Assembly (NCBI RefSeq): GCF_027625995.1
Contig: NZ_CP115396.1
Span: 2,852,001-2,916,000, forward strand
Origin: Hymenobacter yonginensis
GTDB lineage: Bacteria > Bacteroidota > Bacteroidia > Cytophagales > Hymenobacteraceae
Length of the DNA stretch: 64,000 bases
Direction: 5' to 3'
Shown piece by piece: positions 50,447 through 59,049 of the stretch (the first letter of the stretch is position 1; each line of letters opens with the position of its first letter). A program made the position numbers and the translations under genes. The notes under the pieces are model-generated. The model saw only the letters and a list, made by a program, of their open reading frames with translations. It had not been told where the DNA came from and ran no database searches.

Positions 50447-51931
50447 TTACTTGGCTGCCCGGGCGGCAATCAGCTCCAGCACAGTGGCCAGGTCCCGGTC
50501 GTGGCCCTGCACGAGGTCGGCGGCGGAGTACGTGACGGGCACGGTGGGCAGCACGCCCCGGCCGGTATCGGGGCCGGCGGGTATCTGGTGCACCACCCGA
50601 TACACCGGGAAGTGGACGAGCTGCCCGGTTTCGGGCAGGCGCAACCGCCCCGAGAGCATGGCGTTGGAGCCCGCCTCACCGCCCCCGGTTTCCTCACCTA
50701 CCACCGTGGCGCCGGCGCGGTGCTTGAGGTAGGCGGCCACGTAGCTGGCCATCGAGAACGTGCCACCGTTGGTGAGGACGTACACCGGCCCATTGTAGTG
50801 CAGCTGGCGGCTCGGCCGAAACCGGAACACAAACTGGTGGCGGCCCCGCTGCCAGGTCTGGAGCGGGTTGGTGCTCATCAGGCCCGGGGTGGCCCGCTCC
50901 CAGAAGCCCATTGCCAGCTGCCGGCGCACCTTGCGCTGCTCGGGGCCAGTTTCAAACACAAACTGGAACGGGGCCGGCAGCAGGTAGCGTAGCAGCGCAT
51001 TGCCCCCAAACGCCTGGCCGCCGCCGTTGTCGCGCAGATCGAGCACCAGGGCACGCACCGGCCGTTGCTGCAGCGCCCGGAAGGCGGCTTTGTAAAACGA
51101 CTTCTGCGAGCCGCTGAGCGTGTTCAGGTCCAGCACCGCCACAGACGAGTCCTGGGGCAGCAGGCGCAGGCTGTTGCTGCCGTGGCGCTGCAGTAGCCGG
51201 CCGGGCGCGGGCTGGCGGGCGGCCCGCGCCTGCTGGTTGGCCTGGGCGGTATCCACGTCGGCGGCCGTCAGGCGGAGCGTCCGCTCGGTGCCGTTGGCGG
51301 CGCGCACCTGCAGCACGTGTTCCTCGGGCAGCCCGAAGGCGTTGGCGTAGTAGGCGTAGGTGTTGCGGCGCACGGCGTTGAGGGCGTGCGTCTGGTTGAG
51401 GCCGTCGGAGGGCACTTGGCGGAGCATGCCCTGCAGCACCTCGGGCGCCGGGCGCTGGTTGAGGGCCAGCACTTCGTCACCGGGCTGCAGCAGGCCGGGG
51501 CGCAGGCCGGGCGTGGCCACCACCACCAGCCGCCCCGCTACCGGCGCCAGCTGCAGCGGCAGCACAAACGGCGTAGCGCGCTTAGCCGCCGCCTGTGAGG
51601 CTTCCGAGGCCTGCACCGCGGTATGGCCGCAGCCCAGCGCCGCTACGTAGGGCCGCAGCAGCGCCCGAAACTCCCGCTCGGTGAGGGGCTGCGTAAGCTG
51701 GGCCTGCACTGCGGCCGCGCAGGAATCGAGGTAGGCGGGCGAATGATAAGTGCGGGCGCCCAGGTGGCCGGCCTTCACGGTCTGGTGCAGCACCTCCAGG
51801 TCGTGGCGGAGTTGGGCGGGCGTGTACTGGCGGGTGAGAGCCGAAACAGGCGCGGTCTGCTGGGAAAAAGCGGGGGCAGCGACGCCGAATCCGCTCAATA
51901 ATACACCCCAAAAGCGAGAAGAGAAACCCAT
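50447..51931 (-). CDS. S41 family C-terminal processing-type protease
   Basis: 494 aa from the ATG at 51931 (MGFSSRFWGVLLSGFGVAAP signal); the frame is open to 52285 but that part overlaps the next gene. A helical N-terminal region with LRHDLEVLHQTVKAGH, a PDZ-like part (LRPGLLQPGDEVLALNQRPA), and the S41 core: VLDLRDNGGGQAFGGN, then the catalytic Ser in NGGTFSMASYVAAYLK and GEETGGGEAGSNA. Periplasmic protease; substrate unknown. Confidence 0.87.
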   Translation of the reverse strand: MGFSSRFWGVLLSGFGVAAPAFSQQTAPVSALTRQYTPAQLRHDLEVLHQTVKAGHLGARTYHSPAYLDSCAAAVQAQLTQPLTEREFRALLRPYVAALGCGHTAVQASEASQAAAKRATPFVLPLQLAPVAGRLVVVATPGLRPGLLQPGDEVLALNQRPAPEVLQGMLRQVPSDGLNQTHALNAVRRNTYAYYANAFGLPEEHVLQVRAANGTERTLRLTAADVDTAQANQQARAARQPAPGRLLQRHGSNSLRLLPQDSSVAVLDLNTLSGSQKSFYKAAFRALQQRPVRALVLDLRDNGGGQAFGGNALLRYLLPAPFQFVFETGPEQRKVRRQLAMGFWERATPGLMSTNPLQTWQRGRHQFVFRFRPSRQLHYNGPVYVLTNGGTFSMASYVAAYLKHRAGATVVGEETGGGEAGSNAMLSGRLRLPETGQLVHFPVYRVVHQIPAGPDTGRGVLPTVPVTYSAADLVQGHDRDLATVLELIAARAAK

Positions 51932-52011
51932 GGCACAGAGGCAGTCTGGTTGATGGAAGCAAGATATAGGCGCACATAAATATAAGCTGGTGAATTCCAC
52001 TGAAGCGCACG

Positions 52012-52043
52012 AAAAAGCCTCCGAACCGTAGATTCGGAGGCCT
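52012..52043 (-). terminator. Terminator after the SirB1-like gene
   Basis: On the minus strand GCCTCCGAATC pairs with GGTTCGGAGGC, then five T. 28 bases past the stop at 52071. Confidence 0.8.
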
Positions 52044-52070
52044 GACCGGCAATTGAGTAAGCAGCCGGGG

Positions 52071-52946
52071 CTACTCTTCTTCCTCGGGGGCAGCTGGCGG
52101 TGTGGCCGGCTCGTCGGTGAGGATGGTGAGCAGCTGGGCCACTTCGGTGGCCTTGGCCGGCTCCTGCAGCTTCTCGAAGCTGAGCTGCAGGTTGCGCAAC
52201 GCCCGCCGCACGATATCGAGGTGCGAGCAGGGCTCGTAGAAGATGTCGTTGGACGTGAGGTTGAGCTGCACGATGTAGTGCTCAATATCGGTGCGGGTCA
52301 GGATCAGGCCCCGGTTGTAGCAATTGATGTAGAACGGCTCGATAAGGGGCGTTTCGGGCCGGAAGGTGAGCACGAACAGGTTGGGCAGGTTCACGCCGAA
52401 CACCGGCAGCTCCAAGCGCTGGGCCACCAACAAGTAAATCACGCACAGCGTGAGTGGGTTGCCGCGCCGGGTTTCCAACACCCGGTGCAGCATGGAGTTG
52501 GCCGGCGAGTGGAAGTTCTGGGTGTTGGCCGCAAACTTGTGTACCCGGAACAGCACGTGGTTGAGGGCCTGCACCTGCTCAGTAGGCAGCATATCGGGCC
52601 GCAACAGGGTCCAGACCTCAAACCGCAGCTGCTCGATAGCCTTGTTGAGGCTCTGCAGGTCGGCGTCGGGGTATTGGTAGCTATTGAGCAGCCACATGCC
52701 TTCCAGCAGGTTTTCGCCGCCCGAGTCGCGCCACACGCGCAGGCGCTGCTGCAGGCCCTCAAACTGCAGATGGTGGATCAAATCTTCGAGGCGCTGCTGC
52801 TGCTGCGAGTCGAGGGTTTCTTCCCAGCTTTCTTCCAGAAACGGAATGATGGTTTCGCCCAGGCTCTGAATTTTCTCCTGAATCTGCGGGGCAATTTCCG
52901 GATCGTCGAGCAGGGAGATGAGGGCTTTGATTTCTTTATTGGTCAT
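52071..52946 (-). CDS. SirB1/transglutaminase-like family protein
   Basis: 291 aa, ATG at 52946. The central pattern FHSPANSMLHRVLETRRGNP then LTLCVIYLLVAQRLELPVFG and VNLPNLFVL is the transglutaminase-like SirB1 domain (about residues 140-200), with Cys in LTLC in the usual catalytic position. The N-terminal 120 residues are helical (HEAT-like). Ends in an acidic tail (APEEEE). Function in bacteria unclear; cytoplasmic. Confidence 0.85.
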   Translation of the reverse strand: MTNKEIKALISLLDDPEIAPQIQEKIQSLGETIIPFLEESWEETLDSQQQQRLEDLIHHLQFEGLQQRLRVWRDSGGENLLEGMWLLNSYQYPDADLQSLNKAIEQLRFEVWTLLRPDMLPTEQVQALNHVLFRVHKFAANTQNFHSPANSMLHRVLETRRGNPLTLCVIYLLVAQRLELPVFGVNLPNLFVLTFRPETPLIEPFYINCYNRGLILTRTDIEHYIVQLNLTSNDIFYEPCSHLDIVRRALRNLQLSFEKLQEPAKATEVAQLLTILTDEPATPPAAPEEEE

Positions 52947-53140
52947 AAAGCAGCGGGAGCAGCGGCGGCGGGGCGGCAGAAGTCAGAAAGAGCAAAGAAA
53001 CGCATCCGGGGCGGGAGTGCCGCCAGGAGCTATCCGGAAATAACAGCCAGCCCGGGCCGATTTGTTCAATTTACGGCGGTTTTAGCCCGGGTTTGCTGGC
53101 CGTGCCCGTCCGTGCCGGGCCGCCCCAGCTGGGGCCGGCC

Positions 53141-53713
53141 TTATTCGGGCTTGCGGCCCAGGTACTCGTCGGTGAAATGAGCCCGGTGGGGCTCCTGCGC
53201 AAACTTCTCGGCGTTGTACGCCGCCGACGTGCCGCGCGGAATTGACAACGACTGCCACTGCCCCGCCCGCACCAGCTTCCCGATGAACACTATTTGCCCC
53301 ACGTGGTACGGGTAGTGCGCCAGCTGCCGGTTGAGGGCCTCCGTGATGGTATGGCCCTGGTTGCGGATGTACACCGGCTGGTCCCAGTTGTCGGGCGTGA
53401 GCGAGTCGAGGGCGGCCAGCAGGCAGCTCCAGCCTGCTTCCCAGCGCGCCAACACCTCGGCCCGGGTGCCCAGGTCGTTGTCGAACTCGGCCTCGCGCTG
53501 CCGCCAGGGCTTCTCGCCGTCGGTGGTCAGGAAATCAGTCCAGCGGGAGAGCATGTTGCCCCACAGGTGCTTCACGATGGTGGCTACGCTGTTGCTTTCG
53601 GCATTGGGCTGCCAGAACAGGGCTTCGTCGGGCAACTGGGCAAACGTCTGGTCGCCGAGCAGCTTGTAGTACTCAAACTGCTTGCGGGCGCTGGTGAGGT
53701 AGTCGGTATCCAT
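53141..53713 (-). CDS. DinB-like DUF1572 family protein
   Basis: 190 aa, ATG at 53713. Four-helix DinB fold: ARKQFEYYKLLGDQTFAQLP, SNSVATIVKHLWGNMLSRWT, LNRQLAHYPYHVGQIVFIGK. The three histidines expected for metal binding (VKHLWGN, LAHYPYH) are present. Possibly a thiol S-transferase; substrate unknown. Follows the DUF5694 gene by 31 bases on the same strand, so probably co-transcribed. Confidence 0.85.
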   Translation of the reverse strand: MDTDYLTSARKQFEYYKLLGDQTFAQLPDEALFWQPNAESNSVATIVKHLWGNMLSRWTDFLTTDGEKPWRQREAEFDNDLGTRAEVLARWEAGWSCLLAALDSLTPDNWDQPVYIRNQGHTITEALNRQLAHYPYHVGQIVFIGKLVRAGQWQSLSIPRGTSAAYNAEKFAQEPHRAHFTDEYLGRKPE

Positions 53714-53744
53714 GATTTCAGGCGGTGAAGGACGACAAGCCGGG

Positions 53745-54602
53745 CTACTTCTTCAGGTACTTCCGCGACTCCACCACCCGAAACTCCGGGTCGCTGGCGA
53801 AGATGCTTTGCAACGAACCAATATGCGCCGCCCCAAACAGGGCCAGCACCCGCTTCGGCCGGGCCGCCAGGGCCTGCGTCACGATGTTGGAGTAGATTTT
53901 ATAGTCGCGGTTCTTGAACACCGAAATCAGCTCCGCCCCAATGTATCGGGGGTTCACGAAGGCCGTATCCACGGCTGCATCGGGGTTGGTAAAGCGGCTG
54001 TTCGTCACCCGCGCTGGCGTCACGTAGCGCAGCCGGTACACTAGGTTATAGAGCTCCGGCTGATTGATGGCGGCCAGATAGCGGGACAGCGGCAGGCTGC
54101 CATCTTCCATTCCGGCTCGCTTGGCCCCGGATACTTTGCTCAGCTCCGCACCGGCCTGTTGGTACAGCGCAATGTTCTGGCCAGTACGCAAAATGCCTTG
54201 GGAAGTGCCGCCCGGCGCATTCGCGCAGTAGATTCTGGGCAGCTGCAGCTGCTTGCCTAGCCGGAACGCCACCTGGTATATCTCGCTGCGGCCGCCCGGT
54301 AGCGCGGCCAGATCCAGCTTATCTTGGCGGTATAAGGCGTAGAGGCTGTCGATACGGGGCTGCTGCTCGGGCAGGGCTTCCACCATCACCATATCGGGGC
54401 GGTAGCGGGCAATAGCGGCCGTGAAGCGGCTGATTTCCTGCTGGCCCCGGGGCGTCAGCACGTCGGTTGCGGGCTTATCGGCTTTGTAGATCTGGCTGAG
54501 ATGGTCGCAGCCCACAATCATCACCTCGGCGGGCGGGACCGACTGGGCGAAGCTGGTGGCGCCAAGTGCCAGCGCCAGCGGGAGCAGTATAGAGGCTTTC
54601 AT
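53745..54602 (-). CDS. DUF5694 family secreted protein
   Basis: 285 aa, ATG at 54602. Signal peptide MKASILLPLALALGATSFAQ. VMIVGCDHLSQIYK, PDMVMVEALPEQQPRIDSLY and the C-terminal VLALFGAAHIGSLQSIF match DUF5694; the GxxHxxxL pattern is like that of TraB/GumN-type proteins. Periplasmic, function unknown. First gene of a likely two-gene unit. Confidence 0.8.
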   Translation of the reverse strand: MKASILLPLALALGATSFAQSVPPAEVMIVGCDHLSQIYKADKPATDVLTPRGQQEISRFTAAIARYRPDMVMVEALPEQQPRIDSLYALYRQDKLDLAALPGGRSEIYQVAFRLGKQLQLPRIYCANAPGGTSQGILRTGQNIALYQQAGAELSKVSGAKRAGMEDGSLPLSRYLAAINQPELYNLVYRLRYVTPARVTNSRFTNPDAAVDTAFVNPRYIGAELISVFKNRDYKIYSNIVTQALAARPKRVLALFGAAHIGSLQSIFASDPEFRVVESRKYLKK

Positions 54603-54739
54603 AGTGCAATAGATAAACAGAACATACAGGTAGCGGCCAAAGCCAGCCGACTCCGGTGATTACACCACATAGATAGATAATTTTCCGGCCGTCGGTGTAA
54701 GCAGCTGAGTTGGATAACAGATGGCCGCAATGGCCGGCC

Positions 54740-55303
54740 TTAGTCCATGACCAGGGCCGTCACCTGCTGACTCCGCCAGTACGCCGACAAGTCCCGCAGC
54801 ATCTGCAGCTCCTGGGCCGACTGAATCACGACCGGAAACGCCGCTTCCCGCGCCGTGCCCTTGTAGGTGAGCACAATGTTGCCGGCGCCCGAGCTTACGC
54901 CGCGCCCCCGAACCGCGCCGGCATACTGGTCCGATGTCACGACAATGCTCTTCAAGTCCCGGACCGCAATGGTCTGGTCGGCCAGCACCACCAAGTCCTG
55001 GCTCAACCGGATGGTGCCCGACGCCTGCCGCGGCCCCATCCGAATTACACGTGCAGCTTTCAGCCGGTAGAGCAGCGCCACAACCAATAGCCAGGCGGCG
55101 GCAGCGGCACTCGTTGCCCATAGCAGCGCCTGCAGTGGGCCAAGCAAGCCACGGGTACTGGTGGTAGCGGCCCGCTCGCCCATCACCCGGACTCCAAAGG
55201 CCGCCATAGCAAACGAGCCTAGCAGAAAAATCCCCGTGTAGTGCACGGCCTTCACCCAGCGGGGTGGTTCAGCGCGCAACAACAAGCTTACCGGCTCAGC
55301 CAT
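54740..55303 (-). CDS. Two-helix membrane protein with PH-like domain, unknown
   Basis: 187 aa from the ATG at 55303 (MAEPVSLLLRAEPPRWVKAV); the frame extends to 55558 but with no sign of coding. Membrane helices YTGIFLLGSFAMAAFGVRV and ATSAAAAAWLLVVALLYRL, then a beta domain (LVVLADQTIAVRDLKSIVVT, NIVLTYKGTAREAAFPVVIQ) resembling a bacterial PH domain. No specific family recognised. Confidence 0.65.
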   Translation of the reverse strand: MAEPVSLLLRAEPPRWVKAVHYTGIFLLGSFAMAAFGVRVMGERAATTSTRGLLGPLQALLWATSAAAAAWLLVVALLYRLKAARVIRMGPRQASGTIRLSQDLVVLADQTIAVRDLKSIVVTSDQYAGAVRGRGVSSGAGNIVLTYKGTAREAAFPVVIQSAQELQMLRDLSAYWRSQQVTALVMD

Positions 55304-55434
55304 ACAGCCATTATGAATATACCTGAGTGGAACAAGGCCCATCATTTGGGCTGAAGCGGCGGGTGCTGAAGACACTGTTGAAACGACGAGTGCTGATATG
55401 GGCCCGGCGGACGTATCGGGCTGCAGCCGCGGGC

Positions 55435-55860
55435 TTACCGTTGCGCTTTCTTCCATTCCCTGAAGCCAACTACATCTTTGCGGACTGTTCTCAGCCATTG
55501 GCGGCCATATTTTTCCGTCAGGTAGTGGAACACCTGCTGGTTGTACAACACCACGCATTCCTTTACCGACCCTGTGCAGCCTTCTTCGCGGTAGAATACG
55601 CCATAGGAATTTTCAAATACAGTGTCTGCTGCAAAGGATTGCGGGGCAAACCCACTCTGCAAAATCAGAAACGGCAAGTGGTTGGCAATATCTGCCGCAG
55701 CCAAGGAGGAGGCCCTACTACAGTCCGCGCTGGAGAAGGTCAGCTGGTTGGCGCCCGACGCGTTTGCTTCCGCGTCTGTCACTATCCGGCGCTGACTCAA
55801 TGCCACCGCCGGCACCAGCAGCCATAAGCCGATAAGTTGCACCGTGTTGAATACCCGCAT
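55435..55860 (-). CDS. Uncharacterised secreted protein
   Basis: 141 aa, ATG at 55860. Signal peptide MRVFNTVQLIGLWLLVPAVA. The mature protein contains DCSRASSLAAADIANHLPFL, NSYGVFYREEGCTGSVKECV and ends in EKYGRQWLRTVRKDV with a basic tail; three cysteines may pair. A FEKYG-like C-terminus is typical of small FEKKY/peptidase-inhibitor-like families, but I do not assign one. Confidence 0.6.
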   Translation of the reverse strand: MRVFNTVQLIGLWLLVPAVALSQRRIVTDAEANASGANQLTFSSADCSRASSLAAADIANHLPFLILQSGFAPQSFAADTVFENSYGVFYREEGCTGSVKECVVLYNQQVFHYLTEKYGRQWLRTVRKDVVGFREWKKAQR

Positions 55861-56068
55861 GGCTGTTGCCCTTTACACTCGAATTACGTTAACATATATC
55901 TCTTTTCCAGCAGACGCGTGGTTATCGGCGTTGACACCCAGGAAAGTGGCGTCGCAGAGTTTCGGCAGCCGCGCTTGGCTGCCTAGAGTATAGCCTGCGC
56001 CGTTTCAGCCTCATAAGAGGTAGAGAGTCCTCATCATCAACCAGTCAATGAGCTACCCATAACAGTAA

Positions 56069-56100
56069 CGGCCCGCCGCTTCGCGGGAAGCGGCGGGCCG
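56069..56100. terminator. GC-rich hairpin downstream of a low-GC membrane gene
   Basis: CGGCCCGCCGCTT pairs with AAGCGGCGGGCCG around six bases. No strong U tract. The rest of the 258-base gap 55861-56118 shows no gene. Confidence 0.55.
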
Positions 56101-56118
56101 AAAACAGAAAGCTGCGAT

Positions 56119-56505
56119 TCAATTCATGTCTACTTTCTCTACTGTAATTGTATTACGAATATAGTTTAGCATAATCAAGTCAATAATCACCATCAGTATC
56201 CTGTATAAATAGAACTCAATATTGTATGAAGAATCATCCATCGTTTCATTAAGAAAACGCCCCACCAAACTCAATGCAGGGCCAACTATCATCGTAATAA
56301 CCAACCACCACTTCAGGTTTATAAGCGCATACTTATGCTTGGCAACAACCATAAATAGCAGGGCAGCCATCCATATCAGGCGAGCAACATCAGTTACATT
56401 GATTCTCTTTGTCAGCACGTAGCAGGATAGTAGCAGGCCAACGACTAAAACAGCTACTATTACCCAGTAGACAACAGCATTGCTAAAAACAGTTTTCTCT
56501 TTCAT
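56119..56505 (-). CDS. Low-GC four-helix membrane protein, unknown
   Basis: 128 aa from the ATG at 56505 (MKEKTVFSNAVVYWVI). Four membrane helices: AVVYWVIVAVLVVGLLLSCY, LIWMAALLFMVVAKHKY, WWLVITMIVGPALSLVG and YLYRILMVIIDLIMLNYI. Base composition far below the flanking genes. No family recognised. It directly follows the chimeric remnant at 56516. Confidence 0.55.
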   Translation of the reverse strand: MKEKTVFSNAVVYWVIVAVLVVGLLLSCYVLTKRINVTDVARLIWMAALLFMVVAKHKYALINLKWWLVITMIVGPALSLVGRFLNETMDDSSYNIEFYLYRILMVIIDLIMLNYIRNTITVEKVDMN

Positions 56506-56515
56506 AAGTATTGAG

Positions 56516-56698
56516 TTACCCAATAATTCCTCGCGCCTGAATCATGCCTATGCTATCCGCCTTTTCAATCAGCGTGTAGTTGACCATGCTGATGCCTTGG
56601 AAAATGACTTTGCGGGATTTTAGCAGCCCCTGCAGCAGCGAGAAGGCGGTGGTAGTTTTATCTGCGCCGTTGCAGCCGGCCAAGAGGCAGAGAGTTTT
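56516..56698 (-). pseudogene. Chimeric remnant: zeta-toxin-like P-loop fused to a carboxylase tail
   Basis: An open stretch of 60 codons without a start codon. The first part, LCLLAGCNGADKTTTAFSLL, is the Walker A region of zeta-toxin/predicted ABC-type ATPases (family pattern IIAGCNGAGKTT), with Asp replacing the second Gly. It then passes in frame into RKVIFQGISMVNYTLIEKA, matching the C-terminus of the acyl-CoA carboxylase beta protein 600 bases upstream (RKVISQGISMANHAPIEKA). About 80 percent DNA identity over roughly 85 bases. Confidence 0.7.
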
Positions 56699-56774
56699 TC
56701 ACAGATTTATAATAATAAGGCCAGCTACATTTAAATAATAACTGGCCGTAGCATCCATGATCATTGTGACTCAA

Positions 56775-57194
56775 TTAATAATCAAAACTCCCAGCAACAT
56801 CGTCCCAAGGCAGATTTTTCATTTGCGCTACTACATCCATGTTTATTGGCAAAGCGAAATAATCCTGATACCATACGACAGCCAACGCAGAGAAATCCAT
56901 CCATGAATTTTTAGCTGGTTCATGATGCCATAGCTCAACTATACATTGTATAGCGGGTAAGGCCGCTGGCTTCCCGAAGCGGTACCATTTTTTGTACTCC
57001 AAAGGCTTCTGCGTAGGCTCGATCAGATATATCTCATGCATATGAAATAGCTTTCTCGCAGCGTCCAGCGAGTCATGTAATATCCGAGCATTCATTTTCT
57101 CCGTAGGCAATCCTCCTATCACGCCTGAATAGGTAGCCGTCTGATGTAGCCCTTTCATAACAACGATCTTCCCGTTACCGACTTCGATATTCAT
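56775..57194 (-). CDS. Low-GC orphan protein, possible immunity-type
   Basis: 139 aa, ATG at 57194, 27 bases after the carboxylase stop codon. Soluble. Begins MNIEVGNGKIVVMKGLHQTA; middle HEIYLIEPTQKPLEYKKWYR; end MKNLPWDDVAGSFDY. The terminal LPWDDxAxxFDY style reminds me of bacterial immunity proteins, but this is an impression, not an assignment. AT-rich compared with the carboxylase gene, so probably acquired. Confidence 0.58.
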   Translation of the reverse strand: MNIEVGNGKIVVMKGLHQTATYSGVIGGLPTEKMNARILHDSLDAARKLFHMHEIYLIEPTQKPLEYKKWYRFGKPAALPAIQCIVELWHHEPAKNSWMDFSALAVVWYQDYFALPINMDVVAQMKNLPWDDVAGSFDY

Positions 57195-57221
57195 ACGATC
57201 TAGGCCTGTCAGACTTTATCC

Positions 57222-58850
57222 TCACACCTGAATAACGCCCACATTGTACGCCTTTTCAATCGGGGCATGGTTGGCCATGCTGATGCCTTGGGAAATGACT
57301 TTGCGGGTTTCCAGAGGGTCGATGATGGCATCTACCCAGAGGCGGGCCGCTGCGTAGTAGGGCGAGAGCTGCTCGTCGTAGCGGGCTTTGATGCGGTCCA
57401 GCAGCTCCTTCTCAGCTTCGGGCGTGATGACTTCGCCTTTGGCTTTCAGGGACGCTACCTGAATCTGGAGGAGCGTGTTGGCGGCAGCGGCGCCGCTCAT
57501 TACGGCCAGCTGGGCCGTGGGCCAGGCCACGATGAGGCGTGGATCGTAGGCTTTGCCGCACATGGCGTAGTTGCCGGCGCCGTAGCTGTTGCCGATGACC
57601 ACCGAGAATTTGGGCACTACGGAGTTGCTCATGGCATTCACCATTTTGGCGCCGTCCTTGATGATGCCGCCGTGCTCACTCTGCGAGCCTACCATGAAGC
57701 CCGATACGTCGTGCAGGAACACCAGCGGGATGCGCTTCTGGTTGCAGTTCATGATGAAGCGCGCCGCCTTGTCGGCCGAGTCGGAATAGATGACGCCGCC
57801 CATCTGCATGGCACCCTTCTTGGTCTTCACGATTTTGCGCTGATTGGCCACGATGCCCACGGCCCAGCCATCAATGCGCGCCAGGCCGCAGAGCAGCGTC
57901 TGGCCGTAGAGGTCCTTGTAAGGCTCGAACTCCGAATTATCGACCAGCCGGTTGATGATGTCCATCATATCGTAGGGCTTAGCGCGGTCGGCGGGCAGCA
58001 AACCCAGGATTTCGGCCGGGTTTTCCTTGGGGGCGGCGGGCGTTTTGCGCGAGAAGCCGGCCGTGGCGTGGCCGCCCAGCTTGTCGAAGATGTTGCGGAT
58101 GTGGTCCAGGCACTCCTCGTCGGTGCTGAACTTGTAGTCCGTCACGCCCGAAATTTCGGAGTGGGTAGTAGCGCCGCCCAGCGTCTCATTATCGATGGAT
58201 TCGCCGATGGCCGACTTCACCAGGTAAGAGCCCGCCAGGAACACCGAGCCGGTGCCGTCCACAATCATGGCCTCGTCGGACATAATCGGCAGGTAGGCCC
58301 CGCCGGCCACGCAGGGGCCCATAATGGCGGCCAGTTGCACGATGCCCATGCTGCTCATTACGGCGTTGTTGCGGAAGATGCGGCCGAAGTGCTCCTTGTC
58401 GGGGAAGATTTCGTCCTGCATCGGCAGGTACACGCCCGCCGAGTCCACGAGGTAGATGATGGGCAGCTTGTTTTCGATGCTGATTTCCTGGGCCCGCAGG
58501 TTCTTTTTGGCTGTAATCGGGAACCAGGCGCCGGCCTTTACGGTGGCGTCGTTGGCCACTACCACGCACTGCCGGCCCTGCACCCAGCCAATGACTACCA
58601 CCACGCCGCCCGAGGGGCAGCCGCCTTCCTCCGGGTACATCCCCTCCCCCGCAAACGCCCCGATTTCCACGGTTTCCGAGTCTTTATCAAGCAAATACTC
58701 GATTCGCTCCCGGGCCGTGAGCTTGCCCTTGGCTTTGTGCGCGGCAATGCGCTTCTCGCCGCCGCCGAGCTGCATTTTCTCCAGCCGCTTTTTCAGCTGG
58801 AAGTTGAGTTGTTTGAGGCTGTCTTCGTTTCGGTTGAATTCGAGGTTCAT
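57222..58850 (-). CDS. Acyl-CoA carboxylase beta subunit (carboxyltransferase), MCC-like
   Basis: 542 aa, ATG at 58850. Transfers CO2 from biotin to an acyl-CoA. N-terminal half: KGKLTARERIEYLLDKDSET, GGAYLPIMSDEAMIVDGTGS, GGATTHSEISGVTDY; C-terminal half: FLHDVSGFMVGSQSEHGGII, GNSYGAGNYAMCGKAYDPRL then IVAWPTAQLAVMSG. The GAGNYxMCGxAY motif is that of methylcrotonyl/geranyl-CoA carboxylases more than of propionyl-CoA carboxylase. The biotin-carrying alpha subunit is not in the window. A decayed copy of its 3' end lies at 56535-56620. Confidence 0.93.
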   Translation of the reverse strand: MNLEFNRNEDSLKQLNFQLKKRLEKMQLGGGEKRIAAHKAKGKLTARERIEYLLDKDSETVEIGAFAGEGMYPEEGGCPSGGVVVVIGWVQGRQCVVVANDATVKAGAWFPITAKKNLRAQEISIENKLPIIYLVDSAGVYLPMQDEIFPDKEHFGRIFRNNAVMSSMGIVQLAAIMGPCVAGGAYLPIMSDEAMIVDGTGSVFLAGSYLVKSAIGESIDNETLGGATTHSEISGVTDYKFSTDEECLDHIRNIFDKLGGHATAGFSRKTPAAPKENPAEILGLLPADRAKPYDMMDIINRLVDNSEFEPYKDLYGQTLLCGLARIDGWAVGIVANQRKIVKTKKGAMQMGGVIYSDSADKAARFIMNCNQKRIPLVFLHDVSGFMVGSQSEHGGIIKDGAKMVNAMSNSVVPKFSVVIGNSYGAGNYAMCGKAYDPRLIVAWPTAQLAVMSGAAAANTLLQIQVASLKAKGEVITPEAEKELLDRIKARYDEQLSPYYAAARLWVDAIIDPLETRKVISQGISMANHAPIEKAYNVGVIQV

Positions 58851-58874
58851 TGGGGTGGGAATGGGTGGTGGGCA

Positions 58875-58972
58875 CTGTCATCCTGAGCTTGCGAAGGATC
58901 TTATCACGTTCGAATTGCCGCAAGACGTTTCGTTCAGCCGTTATAAGGTCCTTCGCAAGCTCAGGATGACAG
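58875..58972. repeat. Inverted repeat, TCATCCTGAGC family (B), copy 2
   Basis: CTGTCATCCTGAGCTTGCGA and its complement TCGCAAGCTCAGGATGACAG close a stem that continues as AGGATCTTAT/TTATAAGGTCCT. Same family as 19225-19328. Upstream of the carboxylase start. Confidence 0.82.
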
Positions 58973-58984
58973 GGGAATGCAGAA

Positions 58985-59015
58985 CAAAAAAAATCCGCCC
59001 CTCGCGGGGCGGATT
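58985..59015 (-). terminator. Terminator after the MlaD gene
   Basis: AATCCGCCCC-tcg-GGGGCGGATT-type stem (AATCCGCCCCTCG with CGGGGCGGATT) preceded on the plus strand by eight A, i.e. a U tract for minus-strand transcripts. 35 bases past the stop of the MlaD-like gene. Confidence 0.85.
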
Positions 59016-59049
59016 CAAAGGTAAGAGGATTGCCGTTTGCGGCCGATAC

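Noticed and set aside
57222-58850. Assignment of the carboxylase as propionyl-CoA carboxylase linked to mutAB
   Set aside because: Attractive because methylmalonyl-CoA mutase is nearby, but the GAGNYAMCGKAY motif fits methylcrotonyl-type enzymes better and no alpha subunit is present to decide.
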